From an uncultured Bdellovibrionales bacterium (lineage in GTDB: Bacteria; Bdellovibrionota; Bdellovibrionia; Bdellovibrionales; UBA1609), in contig CALJPJ010000268.1 in assembly GCA_937980625.1 (NCBI GenBank), positions 1 through 5,256 of the forward strand: a stretch of DNA of 5,256 nt, given 5' to 3'. Below the pieces are notes generated by a model that did not search any database, was not told the DNA's origin, and worked only from the letters and a program-made list of their open reading frames with translations. The position numbers and the translations under genes are program-made. This document shows, piece by piece, positions 1 through 5,256 of the stretch (position 1 is its first letter; each line of letters opens with the position of its first letter).

Positions 1-273
1 ATGGACTTAGTGGCTGGAGCTCAAAAAGTTATTGCTGCCATGAAGCATACTAACAAAAAAGGTGACTCCAAACTACTGGCTAAATGCAACCTTCCACTCA
101 CTGGAATAAACTGCATTAACAAAGTGGTTACAGATATGGGCGTGTTAAATATTACAAACAATCGTTTCGAAATTATTGAAGTCGCTCCTGGCCTAAACCC
201 TGAGGACGTTCAAAAAGCAACCGAAGGCGAATGTGTCATCCATCCTGAGTGTAAAGAAATGAGTTTTAGCTGA
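1..273 (+). CDS. scoB: 3-oxoacid CoA-transferase subunit B, C-terminal part (5' end outside window)
   Basis: This is the last 90 residues of a beta subunit of the succinyl-CoA:3-ketoacid / acetoacetate CoA-transferase family (ScoB/AtoA type). The enzyme moves CoA between succinyl-CoA or acetyl-CoA and acetoacetate in cytosolic ketone-body and short-chain acid metabolism. Recognition rests on the opening MDLVAGAQKVIAAMKHT, which matches the family's GGAMDLVAGAKKVIVAMEHT segment, followed by the LPLTG, VVTDMGV and IIEVAPGLNPEDV segments in the usual order near the C-terminus. The family is usually about 210-220 residues, so roughly 125 are missing. The ATG at position 1 is therefore an internal Met, not the start. 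The catalytic Glu of the family lies in the missing N-terminal part and cannot be checked. The subunit A gene normally lies just upstream, outside the window. The gene converges on pyruvate kinase. The family is secure; the exact acid substrate is not. Confidence 0.9.
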   Translation: MDLVAGAQKVIAAMKHTNKKGDSKLLAKCNLPLTGINCINKVVTDMGVLNITNNRFEIIEVAPGLNPEDVQKATEGECVIHPECKEMSFS

Positions 274-285
274 GTACTCTCAGCT
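268..285 (+). terminator. Small hairpin over the scoB stop codon, possible weak terminator
   Basis: The arms AGCTGAG (268-274) and CTCAGCT (279-285) form a perfect 7-bp stem with a 4-nt loop, and the stop codon TGA (271-273) lies in the 5' arm. The downstream bases (TTAGCTCTCC) are not a proper U-tract, so this is at best a weak intrinsic terminator or an mRNA 3'-end stabiliser. Its place at the end of scoB, facing a convergent gene, is the main reason to list it. Confidence 0.3.
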
Positions 286-389
286 TTAGCTCTCCTGAAT
301 ATATGTGTTAGGTAAGTACCTTTGATAAGTACTTCTGAGGTTAATATGAGTAAAATAACCATCAAGACTATAACAATTTATTCTTGAGA
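274..389. other. Convergent intergenic gap between scoB and pyruvate kinase
   Basis: About 116 bp separate the two convergent stop codons. Besides the hairpin at the scoB stop, there are two imperfect inverted repeats. AAGTAC (314-319) pairs with GTACTT (329-334). TCAAGA (362-367) pairs with TCTTGA (382-387) just past the pyruvate kinase stop and could be part of a weak minus-strand terminator. Neither has a strong U-tract. A 13-codon ORF at 346-387 has a GAGG five bases before its ATG, but it is too short to call. Confidence 0.4.
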
Positions 390-1868
390 TTAAGTGACCT
401 CTTTGCACCTTAATGGTAGTTCGCTATTAGCAAGTGGTTTGGTTTCACTTGTAATTTTATGAACAATAATTGAGTTTGTCTTTGTGCCAGATAAAACTGG
501 TACTCCTAAAGTTAAAACAATTTTATCACCGGCACTAACTAAGCCGTACTTCACTAAAGTTTCCTCTACATACTCAATAGCTTCATCTGTAGACTTATAA
601 TTATCAATAGCAAAGGTTTGAATTCCCCAAGGTAATTCCATTGTATTTAAAGTGCCTTGAATTTTGGTCATCGCAATAATACGGGCCTTGGGTCGAAAAC
701 CAGAAACTAAAGTGGCAGTCTTTCCAGTTGTACTCAAACATACAATGGCACTGGCCTCTATTTTCATGGCCGTTAAACAAGCACTGGCAGCCACAGCCTG
801 TGGACCTTCAACTAAATCCTCATCTAATGAAATATCATAATAAAAAAATCCATCGCCAGCTTCAACTTCTTTAATTATTTCATGCATTGTTGCTATGCAC
901 TTGAATGGGTGCTCACCGGTAGCAGACTCAGCTGATAGCATTAAAGCATCAGAACCATCTAGGACCGCATTAGCCACATCAGTCACCTCAGCCCGTGTTG
1001 GCCTTGGGTTACTGACCATGCTATCTAACATTTGCGTCGCTGTAATCACTGGCCGGTCCATTTCATTACATAAGGCAATTATTTTTTTTTGCATAGCTGG
1101 TAAATGTGTATGACCAATTTCAATGGCTAAATCACCACGAGCCACCATTACAGCATCGCTGAGTTCAATAATATCTTCAAGATTGTCAACAGCCTCTAAC
1201 ATTTCGATTTTAGCAATAATTTTTGTATTGAGATTTTTTTTGTCTATTAAATCTCTTAAAACTTTAATATCATTACCTGTACGCACAAAGCTCAAGGCGA
1301 TATAATCCACATCATGTCTAAGGCCAAACTCTAAATCAATTAAATCTTTTTCAGTTAAACACTCTATGGGCAATTCCAAGCCAGGTAAATTTATTCCTTT
1401 TCTATCTTTTAAGGTTCCACCATAAATAACTTTACAAAATACTTCATCGCCTGAGATCTCCTCAATTAAGAGCTCAAACAGGCCATCGTCCATTAGGATC
1501 TTAGCTCCTTTTCTACAAACACTAGCTATATCCTTAAAGTCTGTCGATATTTTATTTTGCTCGCCCAAACTATAGCTATAAGATATAGAAACCCTCTCAC
1601 CTTCAACCAGCTCAATGGCTCCATTTTTAAGTTTACCCACTCTAATTTTAGGTCCTTGTAAATCCTGTAATATAGTGACTGGGGCCTTAAGCTCACTGGA
1701 TAACTCCCTGATTGTGTTTATAACAAACAAGTGATCATCGTGAGTTCCATGAGAGAAATTAAGCCTCGCAACATTAACGCCAGTCTCAATAGCCTGTTTT
1801 AGTTTTTCTCTAGTGGCTAGAGCTGGCCCAATAGTAGCAACAATTTTGACTCGTCTTTCTGATAACAT
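390..1868 (-). CDS. pyk: Pyruvate kinase, K+-independent (PykA-like) type
   Basis: This cytosolic glycolytic enzyme converts phosphoenolpyruvate and ADP to pyruvate and ATP. At 492 residues it is full length (E. coli enzymes are 470-480). Visible motifs in order are KIVATIGPA (8-16), ARLNFSHG with Arg35, Asn37, Ser39 and His40 (34-41), DLQGPKIRVG (69-78), the active-site IIAKIEMLEAV with catalytic Lys220 and metal ligand Glu222, ARGDLAIEIG with metal ligand Asp246, and ITATQML with Thr278. NPRPTRAEVTDVANAVLDG and MLSAESATGEHP complete the barrel. The C-terminal regulatory domain (about 353-475) has the phosphate-loop-like STTGKTATLVSGFRPKA. Asp-Leu-Gln at 69-71 and Lys74, where K+-dependent enzymes have Asp-Thr-Lys and Glu (Glu117 of rabbit muscle), indicate K+ independence and PykA-like affinity. 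The ATG is preceded by an in-frame TAA nine bases upstream, so no longer start exists. No Shine-Dalgarno is visible. An A9 run lies in the coding strand (MQKKII, 1082-1090). Confidence 0.96.
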   Translation of the reverse strand: MLSERRVKIVATIGPALATREKLKQAIETGVNVARLNFSHGTHDDHLFVINTIRELSSELKAPVTILQDLQGPKIRVGKLKNGAIELVEGERVSISYSYSLGEQNKISTDFKDIASVCRKGAKILMDDGLFELLIEEISGDEVFCKVIYGGTLKDRKGINLPGLELPIECLTEKDLIDLEFGLRHDVDYIALSFVRTGNDIKVLRDLIDKKNLNTKIIAKIEMLEAVDNLEDIIELSDAVMVARGDLAIEIGHTHLPAMQKKIIALCNEMDRPVITATQMLDSMVSNPRPTRAEVTDVANAVLDGSDALMLSAESATGEHPFKCIATMHEIIKEVEAGDGFFYYDISLDEDLVEGPQAVAASACLTAMKIEASAIVCLSTTGKTATLVSGFRPKARIIAMTKIQGTLNTMELPWGIQTFAIDNYKSTDEAIEYVEETLVKYGLVSAGDKIVLTLGVPVLSGTKTNSIIVHKITSETKPLANSELPLRCKEVT

Positions 1869-1873
1869 AATAT

Positions 1874-1879
1874 ATTATA
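1874..1879 (-). promoter_or_regulatory. Candidate -10 box for pyruvate kinase, implying a leaderless mRNA
   Basis: On the minus strand a perfect TATAAT ends five bases before the pyk ATG. A start point about 6-7 bases downstream of the box would fall on or next to the A of the ATG. A good -35 is not evident: TTACTT at 1898-1903, with an 18-bp spacer, is weak. The gap has no AGGAGG-like site before the ATG, which fits leaderless translation. In DNA this AT-rich a TATAAT can also occur by chance. Confidence 0.35.
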
Positions 1880-1910
1880 AGCACTATTTTTTTAAAAAAG
1901 TAACCCACTC

Positions 1911-1937
1911 GTCATTCTGGGCTCAGTGCGTCCAGAA
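1911..1937. repeat. REP-like intergenic inverted repeat
   Basis: TTCTGG (1915-1920) and CCAGAA (1932-1937) form a 6-bp stem around an 11-nt loop. The block begins with GTCATTCTGGGC, which resembles the start of dispersed intergenic repeats (GTCATTCTGAGC type) found in many bacteria. It is clearly richer in G+C than the surrounding intergenic DNA. It could be a degenerate REP/MITE remnant, or part of a terminator for the repeat-protein operon, although no U-tract follows directly on the minus strand. Confidence 0.3.
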
Positions 1938-2044
1938 ATAATTTTCTTAAGCTAAGCATTTACCCAAATAAAAGGTAATCTAACGTACTTAGACAAACTG
2001 TAGACTTTAACATATCTATTTTTTTTAGTTCTACCATATTATAT

Positions 2045-2069
2045 AATGAATCAATATAAAATGAATCAA
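2045..2069. repeat. Two 10-bp direct repeats, 15-bp period
   Basis: AATGAATCAA occurs at 2045-2054 and again at 2060-2069, separated by TATAA. On the minus strand this reads as two TTGATTCATT units lying between the end of the repeat-protein operon and pyk. It could be a binding site for a regulator of pyk or simple low-complexity drift. A minus-strand TATAAT lies beside it at 2038-2043, but no properly spaced -35 accompanies it. Confidence 0.3.
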
Positions 2070-2086
2070 AACTAATTATAAATAAG

Positions 2087-2686
2087 TTAGTACATAGCAC
2101 GAATTTTGCGTTCTGCCGTTTTGACTTGTCCATTTTGTGTATAAGTTATTCTTATTATGTCATTAAACTCACCTCTTTGCCTAGCTCTGGTGCTCAATAC
2201 AAATGTGCAATCAGCAGCAATATAATTAGGGTCACATGTTCCGCCGACACCTGGAAATTTTCCTCCGTGAGGTCGACTAGAGGCAAATTGAAAAGGTGCA
2301 CTCAATGAATTTACAACTATATTAGCAATTGGTTCACGACCAGACACAAACAATAAAAAGGTATGTTGTTTATCAACAATAGGAGTTAATCTTCCAAAGT
2401 CATAAACTGGACCATCACTAATGGTTAGAATTGTGCTTTCGGTAGGCTTATCATCATACTCATCAACTAATGTCACTAGAACCTGATTTAAGTTACGATG
2501 GCTCCCAGACACTTGCTCATTATTATGCTCCTCATTCATTAGCTCATCTCGTATTTGTTTAATTTTTTTATAAAGCTTTTCTTTTTTAAGCAACAGAATG
2601 TCTGTATCTAAATCTGCGAGGGAAAAGCTATTAAAGAAAAAGATAACTATTAAACTTAATGTTAATTTACAAATATTACTTTTCAT
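2087..2686 (-). CDS. Exported protein with a single ASH / choice-of-anchor-D type repeat
   Basis: I do not recognise a named gene. The 199-residue protein opens with a Sec signal peptide: Lys2 and Lys7, a hydrophobic core at 8-21 (LTLSLIVIFFFNSF), then Ser-Leu-Ala with likely cleavage after Ala24. The mature protein starts with a strongly charged, probably helical stretch (about 28-55, rich in Lys and Glu) that may form a short coiled coil, then a polar linker. Residues 85-199 match the repeat of the neighbouring large protein: VYDFG, HTF, APFQF, GGKFPGVGGTC, a second Cys, then IRITYTQNG. Cys151 and Cys160 are probably disulfide-bonded (CX8C here, CX9C in most neighbour repeats). It likely acts in the periplasm or on the surface, perhaps as a partner, cap or minor subunit of the large protein. 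The ATG has a good AAGGA site, and the gene follows the large gene by 17 bp, so both share a transcript. Confidence 0.8.
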   Translation of the reverse strand: MKSNICKLTLSLIVIFFFNSFSLADLDTDILLLKKEKLYKKIKQIRDELMNEEHNNEQVSGSHRNLNQVLVTLVDEYDDKPTESTILTISDGPVYDFGRLTPIVDKQHTFLLFVSGREPIANIVVNSLSAPFQFASSRPHGGKFPGVGGTCDPNYIAADCTFVLSTRARQRGEFNDIIRITYTQNGQVKTAERKIRAMY

Positions 2687-2693
2687 AATGAAA

Positions 2694-2698
2694 TCCTT
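2694..2698 (-). promoter_or_regulatory. Ribosome-binding site of the single-repeat protein gene
   Basis: AAGGA on the minus strand lies seven bases before the ATG at 2684-2686, within the 17-bp gap after the stop codon of the upstream large gene. It fixes the start that gives an intact signal peptide. It also shows that the second gene of the operon has its own strong initiation site and does not depend only on translational coupling. Confidence 0.75.
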
Positions 2699-2703
2699 TT
2701 TTA

Positions 2704-5256
2704 TTAATTAAAAGTTCTTGCTAATTGAAACCAACTTTTTATCAATTTATTTTTTATTTTTTTATTTATGGGCTCAAGATTTATTGTATCTAAGGTATAA
2801 CTTAAAAGATAATCACAGGAGCTTTGGTTACCGAATTTATCTGTCACCTTAGCATAAAATGAGATTCGCCCATCATCACTGCCATCGGTTTCAAATGTAA
2901 AAAACTGAGTGATCTCATTACTAGAAATCAAATGATCAGCTATAGGTAGAACACAAATCGAGTTTGTATAAAAAGTTATTTGACTCCCAATATAATTACC
3001 ATTTGTTAATGTTGTTGAAATAAGTGGCGTATTATCATTAGAGGTACTGCCATCTTCAATACCTATAAAATTCCATGCCCAACTTCCTGGTGACTCTGGT
3101 GGCAAGGGGTTAATGCCTTCACCAACGAGTACAAGTTGAATGACTTGACCTACGGTAACTCCATTATCATAACTAATATCCAGCCTCTCTGATGATAATA
3201 TGTTCGTTGTTGGCTCAAAAAGCACAACGAAATTGCAACTGTCGCCAGCAGATAAAACACCTCCGCAGTCTCCACCTGCCCCCGGAAAAACACCATTTTT
3301 AAATAAAAATGGTCTTGCTGTTATATAGCCATCAATATTAATTGCCTGATAACCACCAGTGTTCGTAATAACAAAGGTATGTTCAGCTGAAGTTCCTACT
3401 TGTTGTGCACCAAAGTTATATAGAGAAAAATTACTAATAGCTAAACTTGCTGGTGTCACCCCAACTCCAGTAAGAGACCGGCTTGACAGTTGTGGATTTG
3501 CTCCATCAAAATAACTTAAATTAAGGGTACCTGCCATAGCCCCTATAGATGTAGGCGTAAATAAAACCTCAAGTGTACAACTCTCCAAAGGGTTAATATA
3601 TACTTTACAACTTCCAGCCTGTCCTGGGTAACTTCCACCACTAAATTGAAAATCCCCTCCCACAGCACCACCCATTGATGTTGCTGGTGATGAACCTATA
3701 TTTGTAACCGTAAAAATTACTGATGCAACCCCTCCTATGGGCACACTTAAAAAATCATAGGGGTCTGTTTCACTAATAGCTAAATATGCAGGGTTAACAG
3801 CGCTACCTACAATAGGTCTCGCTGCTGAATTTGTAATCAGTCCATCGTTATAATTAATTACTATAGTTTCCGCACCCATAGCTTCAGCAATAATTGGTGC
3901 ATACTGAACCACGATACGACAACTGTGAGTTGGCGCCAAACTAGACGAACAAGTCCCACCCAATCCAGGGTAACTCCCTCCGCGATAAGAAAATGGGGCA
4001 ACAATAGCAGAGGCTGCTATATGAGTTGCAATTGCCCCTCCATTATTTATAAGGGTAAATGTATGCTTTGAAGCACTGCCCACAGCAATAGTGCCAAAGC
4101 TATAAGTTGGAGCGCTATCAATGTCTAATCTCGCTGGAGTTTGTCCTGTACCATCAATTAAACGCTCAATATTTACCGCACTAGCACCGTTATTGTAATT
4201 TATGGATATTGCATCAGTAAAAACTAAAGGCGCTGAAGGCGAAAACACCACAACGATGTTACAGGTTCCCCCCCCCTTTTTTAAAACTGTTGAGCAATCT
4301 CCTCCTGCTCCTGGGTAATGCCCTCCCTTGAACATAAATGGTAGACTTAACCCTGCCTCGGTAATACCTGTTGCATTACTGCCCCCATTGTTCGTAAGAG
4401 TAAATGTATATTCTGCCACACCACCAATTACGACATTTCCAAAACTAAAGGTATCAACTTCACTCATTGATACATTAGCAACTTTTTGTGCAGTTCCAGC
4501 TATATTTCTTGTAACAACCCAAGACTTTGAATAACTTGAATTGTAAACTAGTTTAATTGCAGCTGTAGAAAATTTAGCAACAATAGGTTTAAACACAACA
4601 ACAAACTCACAACTCGCTCCGCCGGCCAAAGCACCACCACAACTTCCCACTCGACTAGGATGTCCACCTTTTTTTTTGTAATAAAATGGTGACTTTAGAG
4701 CTAAAGCACTTAAGTTTGTTGCCTTGCCAGAACCATTATTAGTTACTGTAAAAGTTCTCTCAGCCGAACTTCCAACTGGAATTGAACCAAAGCTATAGGG
4801 GTCTGTTTCACTAATTGATAACTTTGCTCGACTGACTGACTCTCCTTCAATTCCCAAATGAAGATCAACTGTATCTATTCCATTATCGTAATTTATCCTG
4901 AGATTTCTTTTATGACGCCCAACGCTTATAGGGTTATAAACTATCTCAAAATAACATGTTTGCCCTGCTCTAAGCTCTAATTTACATTTATTTGTATTTG
5001 TTGATGAGCTCAATACCAATTTATAATGTGAACTTATACGGTTAAACCTGATTAAGCTTGCTTTAAGTTGACCATGATTTCTTATATAAAAGCCATGCCT
5101 TGAACTACTACCCTCAACTACATTACCAAAATCATATTTATGAGGCGCCACAACGAGCTTTGCTGGCGATAAAACTTTATATTTTATAGTTAACTGACTT
5201 CTAGCTTCCTCCTGGCCATTATAATATTTTACAACTAGATCATTTGAATTTGAACC
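2704..5256 (-). CDS. Large ASH / choice-of-anchor-D repeat protein with C-terminal Ig-like domain (5' end outside window)
   Basis: No named gene is recognised. The frame stays open to the right edge, giving 850 visible residues numbered here from the edge. Residues before the GTG at 5149-5151 read SPAKLV, continuing into VAPHKYDFG exactly like the PASLAIS...YNFG junctions between later repeats, so that GTG is internal. Six full repeats of 109-116 residues span 36-717, after the tail of another. The typical unit is Y-x-F-G, VG, a TF-x-(T/I)-N-x-G strand, PF, GGxYPGxGGxC, a second Cys 9 residues on, then (V/L)xFxP and (I/L)xYxNG. A different Ig-like domain follows (about 723-825, Cys768 and Cys814, ISFYAKVTDKFGNQSSC then YTLDT), with a basic tail rich in Lys. 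The cysteine pairs imply an oxidising compartment, so it is probably exported as an elongated surface or periplasmic rod. The signal peptide lies off-window. It shares a transcript with the downstream single-repeat gene. Confidence 0.85.
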   Translation of the reverse strand, partial: GSNSNDLVVKYYNGQEEARSQLTIKYKVLSPAKLVVAPHKYDFGNVVEGSSSRHGFYIRNHGQLKASLIRFNRISSHYKLVLSSSTNTNKCKLELRAGQTCYFEIVYNPISVGRHKRNLRINYDNGIDTVDLHLGIEGESVSRAKLSISETDPYSFGSIPVGSSAERTFTVTNNGSGKATNLSALALKSPFYYKKKGGHPSRVGSCGGALAGGASCEFVVVFKPIVAKFSTAAIKLVYNSSYSKSWVVTRNIAGTAQKVANVSMSEVDTFSFGNVVIGGVAEYTFTLTNNGGSNATGITEAGLSLPFMFKGGHYPGAGGDCSTVLKKGGGTCNIVVVFSPSAPLVFTDAISINYNNGASAVNIERLIDGTGQTPARLDIDSAPTYSFGTIAVGSASKHTFTLINNGGAIATHIAASAIVAPFSYRGGSYPGLGGTCSSSLAPTHSCRIVVQYAPIIAEAMGAETIVINYNDGLITNSAARPIVGSAVNPAYLAISETDPYDFLSVPIGGVASVIFTVTNIGSSPATSMGGAVGGDFQFSGGSYPGQAGSCKVYINPLESCTLEVLFTPTSIGAMAGTLNLSYFDGANPQLSSRSLTGVGVTPASLAISNFSLYNFGAQQVGTSAEHTFVITNTGGYQAINIDGYITARPFLFKNGVFPGAGGDCGGVLSAGDSCNFVVLFEPTTNILSSERLDISYDNGVTVGQVIQLVLVGEGINPLPPESPGSWAWNFIGIEDGSTSNDNTPLISTTLTNGNYIGSQITFYTNSICVLPIADHLISSNEITQFFTFETDGSDDGRISFYAKVTDKFGNQSSCDYLLSYTLDTINLEPINKKIKNKLIKSWFQLARTFN
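2707..3105 (-). other. C-terminal Ig-like domain and basic tail of the large repeat protein
   Basis: These 133 residues follow the last ASH repeat through a proline-rich linker (PLPPESPGS). The core resembles bacterial Ig-like surface repeats: a polar entry strand with STSNDNTPLI, ITFYTNSIC, then DGRISFYAKVTDKFGNQSSC and YTLDT, with two cysteines likely bonded. In relatives the YTLDT motif normally leads into a further domain. Here it is followed by about 26 residues rich in Lys and Ile and the stop codon. The DNA coding this tail is A-rich (2741-2769), so loss of a longer C-terminus by slippage is possible but unproven. Confidence 0.6.
4268..4282 (-). other. A6G9 homopolymer tract with in-frame A AAA AAG slippery heptamer
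   Basis: The coding strand reads six A then nine G, decoded as Leu-Lys-Lys-Gly-Gly-Gly-Thr-Cys in repeat R3 (TTA AAA AAG GGG GGG GGA). The A AAA AAG heptamer is in the reading frame, as in the dnaX frameshift site. A -1 shift reads Gly-Gly-Gly-Asn-Leu then TAA. One extra G gives the same stop, and loss of one G reaches a TAG about 15 codons later. The tract lies where R3 has one residue more between its cysteines than the other five repeats. Confidence 0.6.
4669..4677 (-). other. A9 homopolymer tract in repeat R2
   Basis: Nine A on the coding strand encode Lys-Lys-Lys before Gly-Gly-His-Pro in R2. The matching place in R3-R6 has a single Lys, Arg, Ser or Asn-type residue before the Gly-containing loop, so the tract coincides with about two extra residues. 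Such runs are prone to replication and transcription slippage, although A-runs are also expected in AT-rich genes. Confidence 0.5.

Larger units (their letters stand above)
3106..5256 (-). repeat. Tandem array of ~113-residue ASH-type repeats
   Basis: In protein order from the right edge: tail of an earlier unit 5152-5256; R1 4810-5151; R2 4462-4809; R3 4117-4461; R4 3772-4116; R5 3433-3771; R6 3106-3432. R2-R6 share the glycine-rich loop before the first Cys. R1 lacks it (the loop is SSSTNTNKC) but keeps both cysteines, so the array decays towards the N-terminus. Cys spacing is CX9C in R1, R2, R4, R5 and R6 and CX10C in R3. The DNA of the units has diverged except for short blocks, the longest seen being a 21-bp identity between the starts of R2 and R5. 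The fold is expected to be a seven-stranded Ig-like beta sandwich as in other ASH/MSP-like domains. Confidence 0.85.

Noticed and set aside
346..387. 13-codon ORF with GAGG five bases before its ATG
   Set aside because: It is too short and composition-driven (Ile/Thr/Lys) to separate from chance; only conservation could support it.
895..1305. Two plus-strand ORFs (72 and 60 codons) inside the pyruvate kinase gene
   Set aside because: They are antisense to a fully conserved enzyme, have no family resemblance or ribosome-binding sites, and are shadows of its codon pattern.
1888..1899. T6-7/A6 palindromic run as a terminator
   Set aside because: A pure A/T self-complementary run gives no stable stem and lies inside the likely pyk promoter region.
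2047..2076. 9-codon ORF across the tandem AATGAATCAA repeats
   Set aside because: There is no ribosome-binding site, and it exists only because the 15-bp period keeps frame.
2126..2308. Plus-strand ORF of 60 codons opposite the single-repeat protein gene
   Set aside because: It is antisense to a gene with signal peptide, ribosome-binding site and recognisable domain; no independent support.
4328..4534. Plus-strand ORF of 68 codons opposite repeat R3
   Set aside because: Antisense shadow of the repeat array without a start signal or recognisable product.
3106..5256. CRISPR-like or mobile repeat array
   Set aside because: The periodicity of about 340 bp is a protein-domain repeat in one open frame with diverged DNA; there are no spacers, direct repeats of CRISPR size, transposase or terminal inverted repeats.

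Overview
The window is AT-rich DNA (estimated by eye at 35-40% G+C) with ordinary bacterial gene structure. It holds four protein genes, two of them cut by the window edges. The main clue to the organism is a secreted-type protein built from tandem ~113-residue beta-sandwich repeats of the choice-of-anchor-D / ASH (ASPM-SPD-2-Hydin) kind, with a glycine-rich GGxYPGxGGxC loop and paired cysteines. From memory, such proteins are common in Bdellovibrionota (Bdellovibrio, Bacteriovorax and relatives) and sporadic in other Gram-negatives. I therefore lean towards a Bdellovibrio-like Gram-negative bacterium, but nothing here proves it.

Layout. (1) Positions 1-273, plus strand: the C-terminal 90 residues of a 3-oxoacid CoA-transferase beta subunit (ScoB/AtoA type), whose start lies off the left edge. 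(2) 274-389: a convergent intergenic gap with a small hairpin over the scoB stop codon and no gene I can support. (3) 390-1868, minus strand: a complete pyruvate kinase with all catalytic residues and a Lys in the position that marks K+-independent enzymes (E. coli PykA-like). A perfect TATAAT lies so close to its ATG that the mRNA may be leaderless. (4) 1869-2086: an intergenic gap with a REP-like inverted repeat and a short tandem repeat. (5) 2087-2686, minus strand: a 199-residue exported protein with a signal peptide, a short charged helix and one ASH-type repeat. (6) 2704 to the right edge, minus strand: at least 850 residues of a large repeat protein with six full repeats, the tail of a seventh, a C-terminal Ig-like domain and a basic tail. 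It is open at the window edge; the GTG at 5151 is an internal codon, not a start.

How the parts relate. The large and small repeat genes are 17 bp apart in the order large then small, and the small gene has its own good ribosome-binding site, so they form an operon. The small protein carries one copy of the module that the large one carries at least six times, so the pair is best read as a surface or periplasmic structural system of unknown role. The CoA-transferase and pyruvate kinase are central metabolism genes with no visible link to it.

The most interesting signal is in the large gene. Two 9-nt homopolymers (G9 preceded by A6 in repeat 3, A9 in repeat 2) sit exactly where those repeats have extra residues compared with their sisters. 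The A6G9 tract contains an in-frame A AAA AAG slippery heptamer, and a -1 shift there ends at a stop after five codons. This makes it a candidate for phase variation or programmed truncation.
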